Under the pieces are notes generated by a model, which was given only the letters and a program-made list of their open reading frames with translations, did not search any database and was not told where the DNA came from. This document shows positions 53,212 through 63,459 of a DNA stretch of 64,000 nucleotides, piece by piece (the stretch's first letter is position 1; the number at the start of each line of letters is the position of its first letter). Origin of the DNA: Saprospiraceae bacterium (lineage in GTDB: Bacteria; Bacteroidota; Bacteroidia; Chitinophagales; Saprospiraceae); NCBI GenBank assembly GCA_016709995.1, contig JADJLQ010000001.1, positions 2,390,001 to 2,454,000 on the forward strand, given 5' to 3'. Both the position numbers and the translations under genes were made by a program.

Positions 53212-54693
53212 CTATTGCTCCTTACCCGGATTACGAAGATGGCTGTGCTTGGCACTGTACCCAAAATAAATGACAAAGCCGATCGCCAACCAACCTATCA
53301 GTCGAGTCCAGTTAGTCCAGCCAAGGCCCAACATCATGAGCAAACAGACTACCACTCCCAAAATAGGCAGCACGGGCACCCACGGTGCTCTAAACTGTCG
53401 TGGAAGGTCTGGATCTGTCTTTCTCAGGATGATTACCCCAATACATACGAGACAAAATGCAAACAAAGTGCCTATACTGGTCATATCTCCTACGACATCG
53501 CCCGGTATAAAAGCAGCAAACAATCCCACCAAAACCAGGATGATCAGATTGGCTTTGTATGGAGTCTTATATTTGGGATGAATTTCGCTAAACATTTTCG
53601 GAAGCAGACCATCTTTGGCCATTGAATAGAATACCCTGGACTGACCCAGTAACATAACAAGGATCACCGAAGAAAAACCTGCCAGAATAGCTACTGTGAC
53701 CAGTTTGGCGAGCCATTCATACCCTGCCATGTATTTGGAGATAGCAAAAGCTACAGAAGCCTCTTTTCCTGAAGTCCTGAAATCTTCTACCGTAGCCACT
53801 CCTGTAAGTACATGAGCAAACAATATATATAATATGGTGCAGATGACCAGTGACCCCAGAATCCCTATCGGCATATCTCGTTTTGGGTTTTTAGCCTCTT
53901 GAGCCGTAGTACTGACAGCATCAAATCCTATAAAAGCAAAGAATACGATCCCTGCAGCTCCAACCATGCCCCAAAATCCTCCGAATTTATGGGAGATACC
54001 CAAGTGATCTACATAGGTGGATGCAGGTGGTATGTAAGGAGTATGGTTGACTGGGTTGATAAACCCCCAACCGATGATGATGATCAGGATCACTATAGCC
54101 ACTTTGGCGATTACAATAATATTATTTACGGCTGCTGATTCTTGAATTCCTTTGATGAGCAAAAGCGATAATAAAGCTACGATCATCAGGGCAGGAATAT
54201 TGATGATCCCATTTACTCCGTCTACACTGTGTTCAAATGGAGAATGACAAAACTGATAAGGGATAGCTTTCCAATGTAGGATATTGACAAGCAAGTTATT
54301 GAGATATTCACTCCAGGCTATGCCTACGGTAGCCGCACCCACAGCATATTCTAATACGAGGTCCCAGCCTATGATCCAGGCTACGAATTCACCCATGGTG
54401 GCATAAGTATACGTATAAGCACTACCCGCTATAGGGATAGAGGAAGATAATTCCGCATAACACAGTCCAGCCAAGGCACATCCTACCCCAGCCAGAATAA
54501 AACCAAAAGTAACTGAAGGTCCTGCATTCTGAGCAGCTGCCGCCGCAGTCCTTACAAATAGGCCTGCACCGATGATAGCGCCAATACCGAGCATAATCAA
54601 AGAAGTGGCGGTCAAGGTCCTTTTGAGTGATTTTTCGCCTCCTTCAGCTTGGGCTAAAAGCTGGCTTATTGGTTTACGTATAAATAGACTCAT
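53212..54693 (-). CDS. APC-superfamily amino acid permease
   Basis: This 493-residue inner-membrane permease has about twelve hydrophobic helices. Helix 1 holds the APC GAIIGAGLFVRT motif and helix 6 a FFAFIGFDAVSTTAQEAKNPKRDMP block, both typical of cationic amino-acid transporters (YfnA/CAT-like). FTLFAFCLVCIGVIILRKTDP-like segments (FAFCLVCIGVIILRKTDPD) occur late. The amino acid carried cannot be told from sequence. It is a single transcription unit on the minus strand. Confidence 0.92.
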   Translation of the reverse strand: MSLFIRKPISQLLAQAEGGEKSLKRTLTATSLIMLGIGAIIGAGLFVRTAAAAAQNAGPSVTFGFILAGVGCALAGLCYAELSSSIPIAGSAYTYTYATMGEFVAWIIGWDLVLEYAVGAATVGIAWSEYLNNLLVNILHWKAIPYQFCHSPFEHSVDGVNGIINIPALMIVALLSLLLIKGIQESAAVNNIIVIAKVAIVILIIIIGWGFINPVNHTPYIPPASTYVDHLGISHKFGGFWGMVGAAGIVFFAFIGFDAVSTTAQEAKNPKRDMPIGILGSLVICTILYILFAHVLTGVATVEDFRTSGKEASVAFAISKYMAGYEWLAKLVTVAILAGFSSVILVMLLGQSRVFYSMAKDGLLPKMFSEIHPKYKTPYKANLIILVLVGLFAAFIPGDVVGDMTSIGTLFAFCLVCIGVIILRKTDPDLPRQFRAPWVPVLPILGVVVCLLMMLGLGWTNWTRLIGWLAIGFVIYFGYSAKHSHLRNPGKEQ

Positions 54694-55004
54694 TTAAATG
54701 TAATTTTGGTTTGAGGCATCAAAATAGCAAAATTTAGTTGAATTCATATCCGCATGAAAAAGGTTTAGAAAATTGTTAAAAATAAAATCTAATAGTAGTT
54801 TTCCAATATCAAGCAGCTTCGATTTAGGTGTATACGTTGTGTATTTGATTCAGAGTATTCTTTTTTCTCCTAGGTCTCATGACAATTAATTAGTCTGCGT
54901 CTTCTTTTAATCGACAGTTAGACTAGAGGTTTTGAGAAAAATAAATTTAAAAAGTCTCTGGATTAAAATTCACTACATTTGGCCGCTTTTTAAAATTAAT
55001 TCAT
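54694..55004. promoter_or_regulatory. Intergenic region with -7 element for the SusC gene
   Basis: TACATTTG at 54974-54981 fits TAnnTTTG and lies 23 bp before the SusC start codon. No TTTG is present at the expected -33 spacing. No gene or repeat was seen in the rest. Confidence 0.4.
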
Positions 55005-58000
55005 ATGTTTCCTATTAAAAAAACCGCTCTCCGATCATCGGTACCGCTGATGATCTTCTTATTCCTTACCTGTACTTTGTCTAGCCAACAAATCATTAAA
55101 GGCACTATTACCGATCAATCAGGCCTGGCTGCTGTTGGAGTAACTGTACAGATAAAAAACCACAACCTTGGTATTGCCACGGATGTGGACGGAAATTTTC
55201 AATTTAACTCCAACCTTTCACCAGGTAATTATATATTGGCCATTTCCGGTATCGGATATAAAACGATTGACAAGGCTTTTATAGTTCAGAACAGTGCTGA
55301 GATCGTCGTCAACGCTGTACTGGAAGACGACATCACGGGGCTCGATGAAATCGTTGTCACCGGAACTACCGCCGGGACGACCCGCAAACAATTGGGAAGT
55401 TTTGTCAGTACTATTAAAGCAGATCAGCTGACCAAAGGTGCCACCAGCAATGTGCTTGGCTCCTTGCAGGGTAAGACCCCGGGGGCACAGATCATTCAGA
55501 ATAGCGGCGACCCCGCTGGAGGATTTTCTGTCAGGCTCCGGGGCATTAGCTCTATATCCAGCAGCAGCGAACCATTATACATTGTTGATGGGGTCATTGT
55601 CAATAATGCTACCAATCGGGTCACAAATACCAGTTCCAATTATGATGGCGGCAATTTTGTAGGTACCATCGGCCAAAACAGATTAGCCGATATTAACCCA
55701 AATGACATTGAACGGATCGAGGTGCTCAATGGAGCAGCGGCTGCCGCCATATATGGTAGTAGGGCAAATGCCGGAGTAGTACAAATATTTACTAAACGAG
55801 GCAGCGTAGGTGCCCCTGTTATTAGTTTCAGCACTACAGCTATTTTTAGTTCTCTACGTAAAGCGGTTCCGGTCAATCAATCTCCTACTAAATTTGGAGG
55901 ACCGGCAGATGGGCCAGGCGCTGTCACCCAGGATATCCTCTTGCCGGCTTTGACCACCACCACTCCGGTGACAAGGTATGATTACAATGATTATATCTTT
56001 CGACACGCGATGGGAACCGACAATAATATATCCGTGTCGGGTGGTAAGGATAAAACCAAATACTTTGCTTCAGCCTCCTATCTGAAAAACGAAGGTATCA
56101 TCAAGAACACGGATCACCAGCGCTACGGTTTCCGAATCAACCTGGACCAGGTCTTAACCGACAAACTGAATTTTAACATTGGATTAAATTATGTCAACAG
56201 CCTTTCCAATGAAAAACCGGATGGAAATTCATTTTTCTCACCAATGAATTCTATTAATATTATTGGCAACATACACGATATACAGACAAGAGATGCATTG
56301 GGCAATATTAAAGCAATCGGCGAGCGTGGACGCGTAAACCCGGTTTCCATTATCGAAGACATCAAACAAAACCAACAAACTAATCGCATCATCACCGGTG
56401 GAGGATTAAAATATCGGCCTCTCGAAGGACTGCTCATCGATTATTCTTTCGGTATTGATCAATATGGACAGTTAGGACAGACTTATATTCCCCCATTTGC
56501 CTATAATGTAAGTGATGGATTTTTTGGAGGTGGCGCAGCACTCGACCCTACCCGAAATGGTTATGCCAGTACTGCCACCAATAATTTTTTCCAGATCAAT
56601 AATGATGTATCTGCAACCTATCAATTTAATATAAATCGTGATCTTTTTTCCACTTCACAAGTAGGTTATAGTAGTCAATATGAGAAAAATAATTACAGCT
56701 TATTACAAGGACGCGGTCTTGCTCCCTTTGTTCAAACTGTTAACGGTGCCAGCACTTTATTACAAGGTGTAGACGATCGAAGTGAGCTTTCCGTTTCCGG
56801 ATTTTTTGCCCAACAAACTTTAAGGTATAAAACACTCATCAATCTGGCAGGTGCTATCAGGGTGGACGGATCTTCTGTATTTGGGCCGGATCAAAGAAAT
56901 CAAAAATATTTTAAAGCCAATGCCAGCTATGTCATCAGTGAGCATGAGTTCTGGAAAGACCTTTCCTTAAGTAAAATTCTGAATTTTGCCAAACTCAGGG
57001 TGGCCTACGGACAAAGCGGCAACCTAACTGGTATTGGAGCTTACTCACGATTTAACGCATACTCCAGCAATTCATTTCTCAGCCGCACAGCCCTGTTGAG
57101 CAGCGGTACACTTGCCAATACGAATGTAAGACCTGAACGCCAGGATGAGCTCGAATTTGGTATTGAACTCGGCTTCTTAAATAACCGTCTAAATTTAGTG
57201 ACCAATATCTATTCTAAAAAAGTGGAAGATCTGTTGATCAATCGTTTCATAGCCCCTACTAATGGTTTCAGCAGCTTATTGGATAATTTTGGAAGCCTTG
57301 AGAATAAAGGTTACGAGTTGATGCTGACTGCTTTTCCTGTGAGTACTAAAGACTTAACCTGGTCTCTCACAGGTATTTATAATCACAATCGAAATAAAGC
57401 GGTTAAGATAGGACAAACGCTTACCCTCCTCAGTACCAACCAGGGTGCTCCGGTAGCCATCATCGAAGGCCAGCCGATAGGTGTATTCTATGGAGCATTC
57501 TTTGCTACAGATGACAAAGGAAATCTAATTAAAAATGCAAGTGGCTTTCCCCAGGGCGAGAGAGGGATTCAAACAAGTGCTCTTGGATATACTATTACAC
57601 GTGATGGTAGTGGGGTGCCTGTTCAATCCAATCCTCTGATAAGAAAGATCATTGGTGATCCAAACCCTGATTATACAGCAAGTGTCGTAAGCGAAGTCAA
57701 TTGGAAAAAATTAAATCTTAGAGTGCAACTTGATGCCGTCCAAGGGAGTAGATGTATTTAATGCAGATTGGCGCACAAGGCAGGGAGTTGGAAATGGGTT
57801 AGAAGCTCAAAAAGAACAAACAGGAGTATATCCCAGGGGTTATATCAATAGTTTCTATGGAAGTGTAGAACAATGGCGCATAGATGATGGTAGTTTTGTC
57901 AAACTTCGTGAAATTTCGCTCGGTTATAATTTCGGTAATTTAAAAAGTGTAAAAGACATCGCCTTGACTTTAAGTGGCAGAAACCTCATCAGCTGGGATA

Positions 58001-58122
58001 ATTATAAAGGCTATGATCCGGAAGTAAATGCAGGTGGACAAAGCACCATTCTGAGAGGCATCGACTTTGGATCCGTCCCCATTCCAAAAACATTTAGTGT
58101 CGGATTATCTGCTAAGTTTTAA
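55005..58122 (+). CDS. SusC/RagA-type TonB-dependent receptor, frameshifted near the C-terminus
   Basis: This is an outer-membrane importer for oligosaccharides or peptides, powered by TonB. The N-terminus has a signal peptide (SSVPLMIFLFLTCTLSS), a carboxypeptidase-like domain (GTITDQSGLAAVGVTVQIKN), then GLDEIVVTG as the TonB-box-like region and the plug (LQGKTPGAQIIQNSG, SLRG-type, NPNDIERIEVLNGAAAAAIYGSRANAGVV; the last at 55693-55779). The frame breaks at GGG 57744-57746; dropping one G restores VQGVDVFNADWRTRQGV and a frame running to 58122, giving about 1038 residues. The final part ends PKTFSVGLSAKF, as expected. A SusD gene follows 22 bp later. Confidence 0.94.
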
Positions 58123-58144
58123 TGATCAATTTAAATAGTTTAAC

Positions 58145-59443
58145 ATGAAAAATATTATCACCATAAATAAATCAATTTTTATAGTATTCTTCCTTTCTGC
58201 ATTGGTACAAACCGGTTGTAAAAAAGATTTTATCGATCCCAACCGTGCCACCGAGGAGCAGGTACTATCCAGCAGTAAAGGTCTGACCGGCATAGCTGTT
58301 GGACTGCAACGGGTGTATACACTCGGAAGAGGAAGCAATCTGTATAACCTGGTTACGATCAACGGATTATTGACCAATGAATTATTTGTAGTCAATACCG
58401 GTAATACAGGCGAAGTACAATTACAAACCGGTGGCACAGCAGTAGACGGCAATCATACCATGCTTACCACATTTTGGACTAATAACAACAAAGTCATTTA
58501 CGATGCCAATCTGGTGATAGAGAATGCAAAAGACCTGAGTGACAAGAGCTTTGCAAGTGGGTTGATCGCTTATGCTTCCATTTTTAAAGCACTCTCTATA
58601 GGCAATCTGTCCCAATTTTGGGAAAAAGTACCTGCAGGTATAGGATCCAACATCAGTTTTGTAGATCGTGCTGATGGATTCAAGCAAGCTATAGCAGTGC
58701 TGGATGAAGCCCAGGCAGCTATCAGTGCCAATCCGATCAGTGCAGCATTTACCAGTAGTGTACCGGCAGGCATCGATATACCAAATACCATCAATGCTTT
58801 AAAAGCCAGATTTTATTTGTATTCTAACCTGATGCCTCAAGCGCTGGCATCTGCCAATCTGGTAGATGTTACGAAAAAATCAACTTTCAATTTTGACGCC
58901 CTTTCATTGAATCCACTTTTTGAAGTAGCTACCAGTACAAACAATGTGGTCCAGCCCAAAGACAGTACACTGGGATTAGTGGCCAGTCTTGCGCCAGCCA
59001 GCAACGATGCTCGGGTATCTTTTTATACCAGCATCAATCCAACTATTTTACCCCGTTTTAGGATCAGTGGTTTTGGGAATGCTGCCGCTACTGCCTTCCC
59101 GATATATTTACCAGGTGAAATCAATTTAATCAAGGCGGAAGCGTACGCTCGTCAAAATGACACGATCAATGGCAAGCTTTGGCTCAATAATGTAATTACC
59201 AAATCATCTGACCCCTTTAATGTATTTGCCAATCAACCGGCGATTACTAACATAGGATCTCAGGCTAATTTGCTGGAACAAATCTATCGCCATCGCTGTA
59301 TCGAATTATTTATGAGCGGTCAAAAGCTGGAAGACATGCGCCGATTTGGCCGGGCTACCAGTGAGCGTAAAAGAAATCTGATGCCTTATCCATTGAGAGA
59401 AAGGGATAATAATCCAAATACGCCTGCGGATCCTGCATTTTAG
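58145..59443 (+). CDS. SusD/RagB-type outer-membrane lipoprotein
   Basis: This partner of the SusC receptor binds the glycan or peptide on the cell surface. It has a lipobox (VQTGC, Cys25) and the short KKDFIDPNRATEEQVLSS start. TPR-like helical parts include ALNAL-type ALKARFYLYSNL and the late RHRCIELFMSGQKLEDMRRFGR, which is the most diagnostic segment, then NLMPYPLRERDNNP. At 432 residues it is shorter than many SusD proteins (about 500). No glycoside hydrolase is encoded next to this pair, so the substrate is unknown. Confidence 0.92.
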   Translation: MKNIITINKSIFIVFFLSALVQTGCKKDFIDPNRATEEQVLSSSKGLTGIAVGLQRVYTLGRGSNLYNLVTINGLLTNELFVVNTGNTGEVQLQTGGTAVDGNHTMLTTFWTNNNKVIYDANLVIENAKDLSDKSFASGLIAYASIFKALSIGNLSQFWEKVPAGIGSNISFVDRADGFKQAIAVLDEAQAAISANPISAAFTSSVPAGIDIPNTINALKARFYLYSNLMPQALASANLVDVTKKSTFNFDALSLNPLFEVATSTNNVVQPKDSTLGLVASLAPASNDARVSFYTSINPTILPRFRISGFGNAAATAFPIYLPGEINLIKAEAYARQNDTINGKLWLNNVITKSSDPFNVFANQPAITNIGSQANLLEQIYRHRCIELFMSGQKLEDMRRFGRATSERKRNLMPYPLRERDNNPNTPADPAF

Positions 59444-59885
59444 AAATTTACTGGGTACCGCTAAGTGGATAGGCTATAAAGATCGGCGGTACAAAGCAAT
59501 CAAAAACGCTTTCAGAAATGACTTGGTGTGTAGGCATGTATATTTATTTTACCTTCCCTGGCAGCCAGGGCATTATTACTACCCAGTGCAAAAATTAAGT
59601 AACCATGATTCGACGAATTTAAGTTGTACCAAACCAATAAAATTATTTCTCAAGGCAATGAATAATAAAAGTGCGAAGCCTACCTCCCTTTTCAATTTGG
59701 CGCACAGCAAATGGGTACCCCCTGAACTCCAGGCAAATTAATAGTCCCCTTTCTCCATCAGCCCAGACCCACCACAATCTTCTCCGTGTTTTCCATAGCA
59801 ATAAAAAGTAGGCGAGGCAACCTTCCCTTATTAAATTCGCCCAACCACTACCAACATCCTCATTTTAAAATTCACCAGCCTTCCA
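59444..59885. other. Intergenic region downstream of susD
   Basis: No gene is supported on either strand in these 442 bp. An open frame near 59523-59741 (plus) has no signal, motif or ribosome binding site and is disregarded. No clear terminator hairpin was seen. Confidence 0.5.
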
Positions 59886-60950
59886 TCAAAGCTTAATCAA
59901 TTTAAATACCTCCTGCCCATATTGTGTCTTTAAACTCAAAAAATATGTACCCGGGGTAAGTTGTTGTACACTGACGGCATCCTTGACTTCACCTAGAGCC
60001 AATATACCTTTTAAGCTTTGTTGTCCCAAACTGTTTGAGATGCTCCACTGAATTGGACGATTAGTCTTTGGCATTTCTATCCGGATAAGATCCTGCATCA
60101 AAGTGGGATAGACCTCGATCTGATCAACCGTCACATAAGCGGATTTAATGCCAAAGGAGGTCATAGTTCCATCATAATCGACCTGCTTCAACCTATAATA
60201 GTTCGTGCCTTTATATGGAGTCACATCAGTATAAGCATATTCGTTTTTGGCATCGGTGGTGCCTTTTCCCTGAATAGTATTGATTTTTATAAAATCCTCA
60301 CCCTCGCGGCTGCGCTCAAGGATAAAATGACTGTTGTCGGATTCTGAAAGGGTAGCCCAGGTGATGATTGGGTTTTGGTCCTGAATTACATTAAAATTTA
60401 TAAGCTGAATAGGCAAGGCCACTGAGCCGTTAAATGTAAAGTCATTGATTGCGAAATTTCCGCCACCGCCACTCCAGCCATATATTCTAAATGTAATAGG
60501 TGTGGTTATATGTGTAAAGTCTGGACCTCCCAGCGTGATATTACCCCCGGTAGCTGAAGGCGAACCTAAATTGCTTGTAAATCCATCTAAACTACTTCTG
60601 ACAGCAAAATTATTGGGCCCACCGCTGCTCTGCGAGGTATACACAAAAGAGGATAAATTGATCCAATAATTTGAGCTCGGGGTGAGGGTGAAATAAAAAT
60701 AATCATTTGCTCCTAAGGATCCTGATTCCGGCCAGCCATCAGCTGCATATTGGTTAGCAGCATCTACTTTCCCAATACCGCTGCCTCTGCCGATGCCGCT
60801 TACAGTTAGATTTCCATTGACAGTTTGCCCGGTGGTATATGGATTATTTGCACCTGGATTGCTACCAGTGATAGGATTAGTGCACACTATCTGACCAAAG
60901 ACGGCTGAAGCTATAGTAAGGAATAATACAATTATAATCAATGGTTTCAT
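59886..60950 (-). CDS. Secreted protein with type IX secretion C-terminal domain
   Basis: This protein of about 354 residues has a signal peptide (KPLIIIVLFLTIASAVFGQ), an N-terminal beta-rich part (GSLGANDYFYFTLTPSSNYWINLSSFVYTS, positions about 60636-60725) and a linker. The last 160 residues are a T9SS type A sorting domain: ESDNSHFILERSREGEDF, NEYAYTDVTPYKGTNYYRL, and finally VQQLTPGTYFLSLKTQYGQ and FKLIKL. The C-terminal end is nearly identical to that of the next gene, so both use the same exporter. Function of the N-terminal part is unknown. The chosen start is the second Met (60950). Confidence 0.85.
   Translation of the reverse strand: MKPLIIIVLFLTIASAVFGQIVCTNPITGSNPGANNPYTTGQTVNGNLTVSGIGRGSGIGKVDAANQYAADGWPESGSLGANDYFYFTLTPSSNYWINLSSFVYTSQSSGGPNNFAVRSSLDGFTSNLGSPSATGGNITLGGPDFTHITTPITFRIYGWSGGGGNFAINDFTFNGSVALPIQLINFNVIQDQNPIITWATLSESDNSHFILERSREGEDFIKINTIQGKGTTDAKNEYAYTDVTPYKGTNYYRLKQVDYDGTMTSFGIKSAYVTVDQIEVYPTLMQDLIRIEMPKTNRPIQWSISNSLGQQSLKGILALGEVKDAVSVQQLTPGTYFLSLKTQYGQEVFKLIKL
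59892..60372 (+). repeat. Direct repeat, copy 1 (T9SS domain coding region)
   Basis: The 481-bp stretch 59892-60372 matches 61112-61592 with constant offset 1220 and only scattered substitutions, no gaps. Both encode the type IX sorting domains of adjacent genes in the same frame. The identical base changes suggest recent duplication or gene conversion. Confidence 0.8.
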
Positions 60951-61105
60951 AAACAATATCCTTTTTAGAATTATACAATAATAATGATCATGACACTTTA
61001 AGTTTGATAATTTTCATTTACAGTGTAACCATTCATTAAATAGTTACTAAATTAAAATATTAAAAGCATTTTCGTAAACCGACCCTGCAAAATGGGTGCC
61101 TTCAA

Positions 61106-62361
61106 TCAAAACTTAATCAATTTAAATACCTCCTGCCCATATTGTGTCTGCAAACTCAAAAAATACGTACCCGGAGCAAGTTGTTGCACATTCACAGCAT
61201 CGTTTTCTATACCTGGAGCCAATATACCTTTTAAGCTTCGTTGACCCAAACTGTTTGAGATGCTCCACTGCATTGGCCGATCAGTCTTGGGCATTTCTAT
61301 CCGAATAAGATCCTGCATCATGGTGGGATAGACCTCGATCTGATCAACCGTCACATAAGCGGATTTAATGCCAAAGGAGGTCATAGTTCCATTGTAATCG
61401 ACCTGCTTCAACCTATAATAATTCGTTCCTTTAAGTGGTGTCAAATCAGTATAAGCATATTCGTTTTTGGCATCGGTGGTACCTTTGCCCTGAATAGTAT
61501 TGATTTGTATAAAATCCTCACCATTACGGCTGCGCTCAAGGATGAAATGACTGTTGTCGGATTCTGCGAGAGTGGTCCAGGTGATGATTGGGGTTTTTGA
61601 AGAGGTGATTTCAAAGGAGGAGATTTGGATGGGGAGAAAACTATTCACTATTACCACAACCTGACCAGATGACCCAGCTTTAGAAGTGCCTGCATCAGAT
61701 CCTGCCGCCACCGCCGCCTCCTGGTGAATTCCAGGTTGGGCATAGGCTCTACCGTTTGTCACCGCCTGTCCCTCGCACCTAACTCCCCCCACCGCCATTT
61801 CCACCAGTTGCACTTGACCAGCTCCTCCTCACTGGTTGTAGCTGAAGTAGCTGGCCACCTCCACCACCTCCCTGCATTGGTGACCTCCTAATGCCTCCAT
61901 TTCCTCCCTTTTAGGCAGATCCCCAAACCGGACGCGTCCCCTGCACCAGCGCCACCTGCAGATCCACCACCAGTTCCTCCGATGGCAACGGTAGAGGTAA
62001 TACTGGCACCAGAAAATGAAGAGGCTCCCCCATTTCCGCCAGCCGTATTCGTAGAGCCACCATCTCCACCAGTTCCTACAAGTATAGTATAAGTTCCAGC
62101 TCCCAAATTTGAGTAAGTTGTGGAAGCATAAGCACCACCACCACCACCACCGGCGGCACTACCAGATGTAGTATTTCCTCCTCCTCCTCCACCTCCGCCC
62201 CAAATTTCAACAGTAACATTAGCATGATAACCTGATCCTGAATTTATGGTCCAAGTACCATCTGAGTTGAAGGTTTGGGAAGTTGGAGGTTGTGAAAAAG
62301 CAATACCAACTGGTATGAAGAAATAGCTAATAAATAATAAGTAAAATATTTTTGATCTCAT
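61106..62361 (-). CDS. Glycine-rich secreted protein with T9SS C-terminal domain, frameshifted
   Basis: The 5' frame (to 61888) starts with a signal peptide (KIFYLLFISYFFIPVGIAFS) and continues as SDGTWTINSGSGYHANVTVEIWGGGGG (positions 62196-62276) and long Gly/Ser/Ala-rich stretches. The frame then breaks within a G/C-rich, low-complexity area at about 61690-61900. A second frame (61813-61106) carries the type IX sorting domain ending TQYGQEVFKLIKF, 95 percent or so like the neighbouring gene. One or more indels in the low-complexity part separate the halves. The glycine-rich, fibrous-looking body would fit a surface adhesin or matrix protein; this is inference. Confidence 0.8.
61112..61592 (+). 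repeat. Direct repeat, copy 2 (T9SS domain coding region)
   Basis: Second copy of the 481-bp repeat at 59892-60372, same orientation. Outside the repeat the two genes have no resemblance. Confidence 0.8.
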
Positions 62362-62491
62362 AAATGTGTAATTTAAAAAATGAAGGTTAAGGTTCTCCCA
62401 ATAAAGGTAACACCTTACCCAACCCCAACCTAACCTTTTACATTATATTAATATTATCCCTACCCCATATACACCATCCATTATATTTTTT

Positions 62492-62499
62492 TATATTTG
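62492..62499 (+). promoter_or_regulatory. Putative -7 element upstream of the GHMP kinase gene
   Basis: TATATTTG fits TAnnTTTG, 28 bp before the conserved N-terminus of the kinase. No matching TTTG was found at the -33 distance. Confidence 0.4.
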
Positions 62500-62526
62500 T
62501 TTCTCTAAGAATCTAAAGGCAACACC

Positions 62527-63450
62527 ATCAAACAGACATTCAGGGGCAACGGAAAACTACTGCTCACAGCGGAATACACTGTGCTGGACGGAGCTTTGGC
62601 CCTCGCTGTACCCACCAAAGCCGGTCAGTCCATGAATGTACGGGATGGTAGAGGAGCAGAAATCAATTGGAAAAGTTATGATGCTACGGGCAAGATCTGG
62701 TTTGAGGCTCACTTCTCCTTATATGATTTTAGCGCTATCAAGACCAATGACGAAGAAAAAGCCAAAAAAGTAAGCAAACTGCTAAAGGAATGCACCCGTC
62801 AAAACTCTGAATTTTTATCTGCCTGGAAAGGTCAGACCGTAGAGACTTACCTGGATTTTCCACTGGATTGGGGGCTTGGATCGAGCTCTACCCTCATTTA
62901 TTGTCTGTCACAGTGGGCTGATGCCAATCCTTATTATTTACTTTTCAATACAACCGGAGGATCCGGATATGATATAGCTTGTGCTTATGCCGAAGGGCCG
63001 GTACTCTATCAACTCGGTGACGAAAGCATCCGCATAGACGAAGTATACTTTAATCCGCCTTTTAAGGATAATCTGTATTTCCTCCACCTGGGCAAAAAAC
63101 AAGACAGCAGCCTCGCCGTAGCAGAATACAAAACAAAATCCAAAGCCCAGCCCTCCTTATTGGACCAGGTATCTAAAATCACAGAAGCCATGGTATCATG
63201 CAAAAAAGCCAGTGAATTTCAACTTCTAATCGAAGCTCACGAAGACCTTATTGGTAAACATATAGACCGGGCGCCTATCAAGCATTCATTATTTCCTGAT
63301 TTCAAGGGTTCTATAAAGTCGCTGGGTGCCTGGGGTGGTGATTTTGCACTCGTGTGCAGTGAAGCCCCTGCAACACAAGTCAAATCTTATTTTGCTGAAA
63401 AAGGTTACTCCACGCTTCTGCCTTATACCGAGCTGGTGCTCAATAATTAA
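62527..63450 (+). CDS. GYDIA-type GHMP kinase (mevalonate-kinase-like)
   Basis: This GHMP-superfamily kinase probably belongs to mevalonate or another isoprenoid pathway. Conserved residues begin at 62527 as ATC AAA CAG, reading KQTFRGNGKLLLTAEYTVLD; there is no ATG at this place, and the next usable start (GTG 62581) would delete the conserved first strand. An AAAGG ribosome binding site lies 10 bases before the ATC. The GHMP ATP loop is FPLDWGLGSSSTLIY near residue 117, and GGSGYDIACAYAEG gives the family its name. The C-terminal LGAWGGDFALVCS is present. Nine bases separate it from the next gene. Confidence 0.85.
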   Translation: MKQTFRGNGKLLLTAEYTVLDGALALAVPTKAGQSMNVRDGRGAEINWKSYDATGKIWFEAHFSLYDFSAIKTNDEEKAKKVSKLLKECTRQNSEFLSAWKGQTVETYLDFPLDWGLGSSSTLIYCLSQWADANPYYLLFNTTGGSGYDIACAYAEGPVLYQLGDESIRIDEVYFNPPFKDNLYFLHLGKKQDSSLAVAEYKTKSKAQPSLLDQVSKITEAMVSCKKASEFQLLIEAHEDLIGKHIDRAPIKHSLFPDFKGSIKSLGAWGGDFALVCSEAPATQVKSYFAEKGYSTLLPYTELVLNN

Positions 63451-63459
63451 TCTCCAGGT

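Noticed and set aside
59523..59741. 72-codon frame downstream of susD
   Set aside because: No ribosome binding site, motif or conserved-looking composition.
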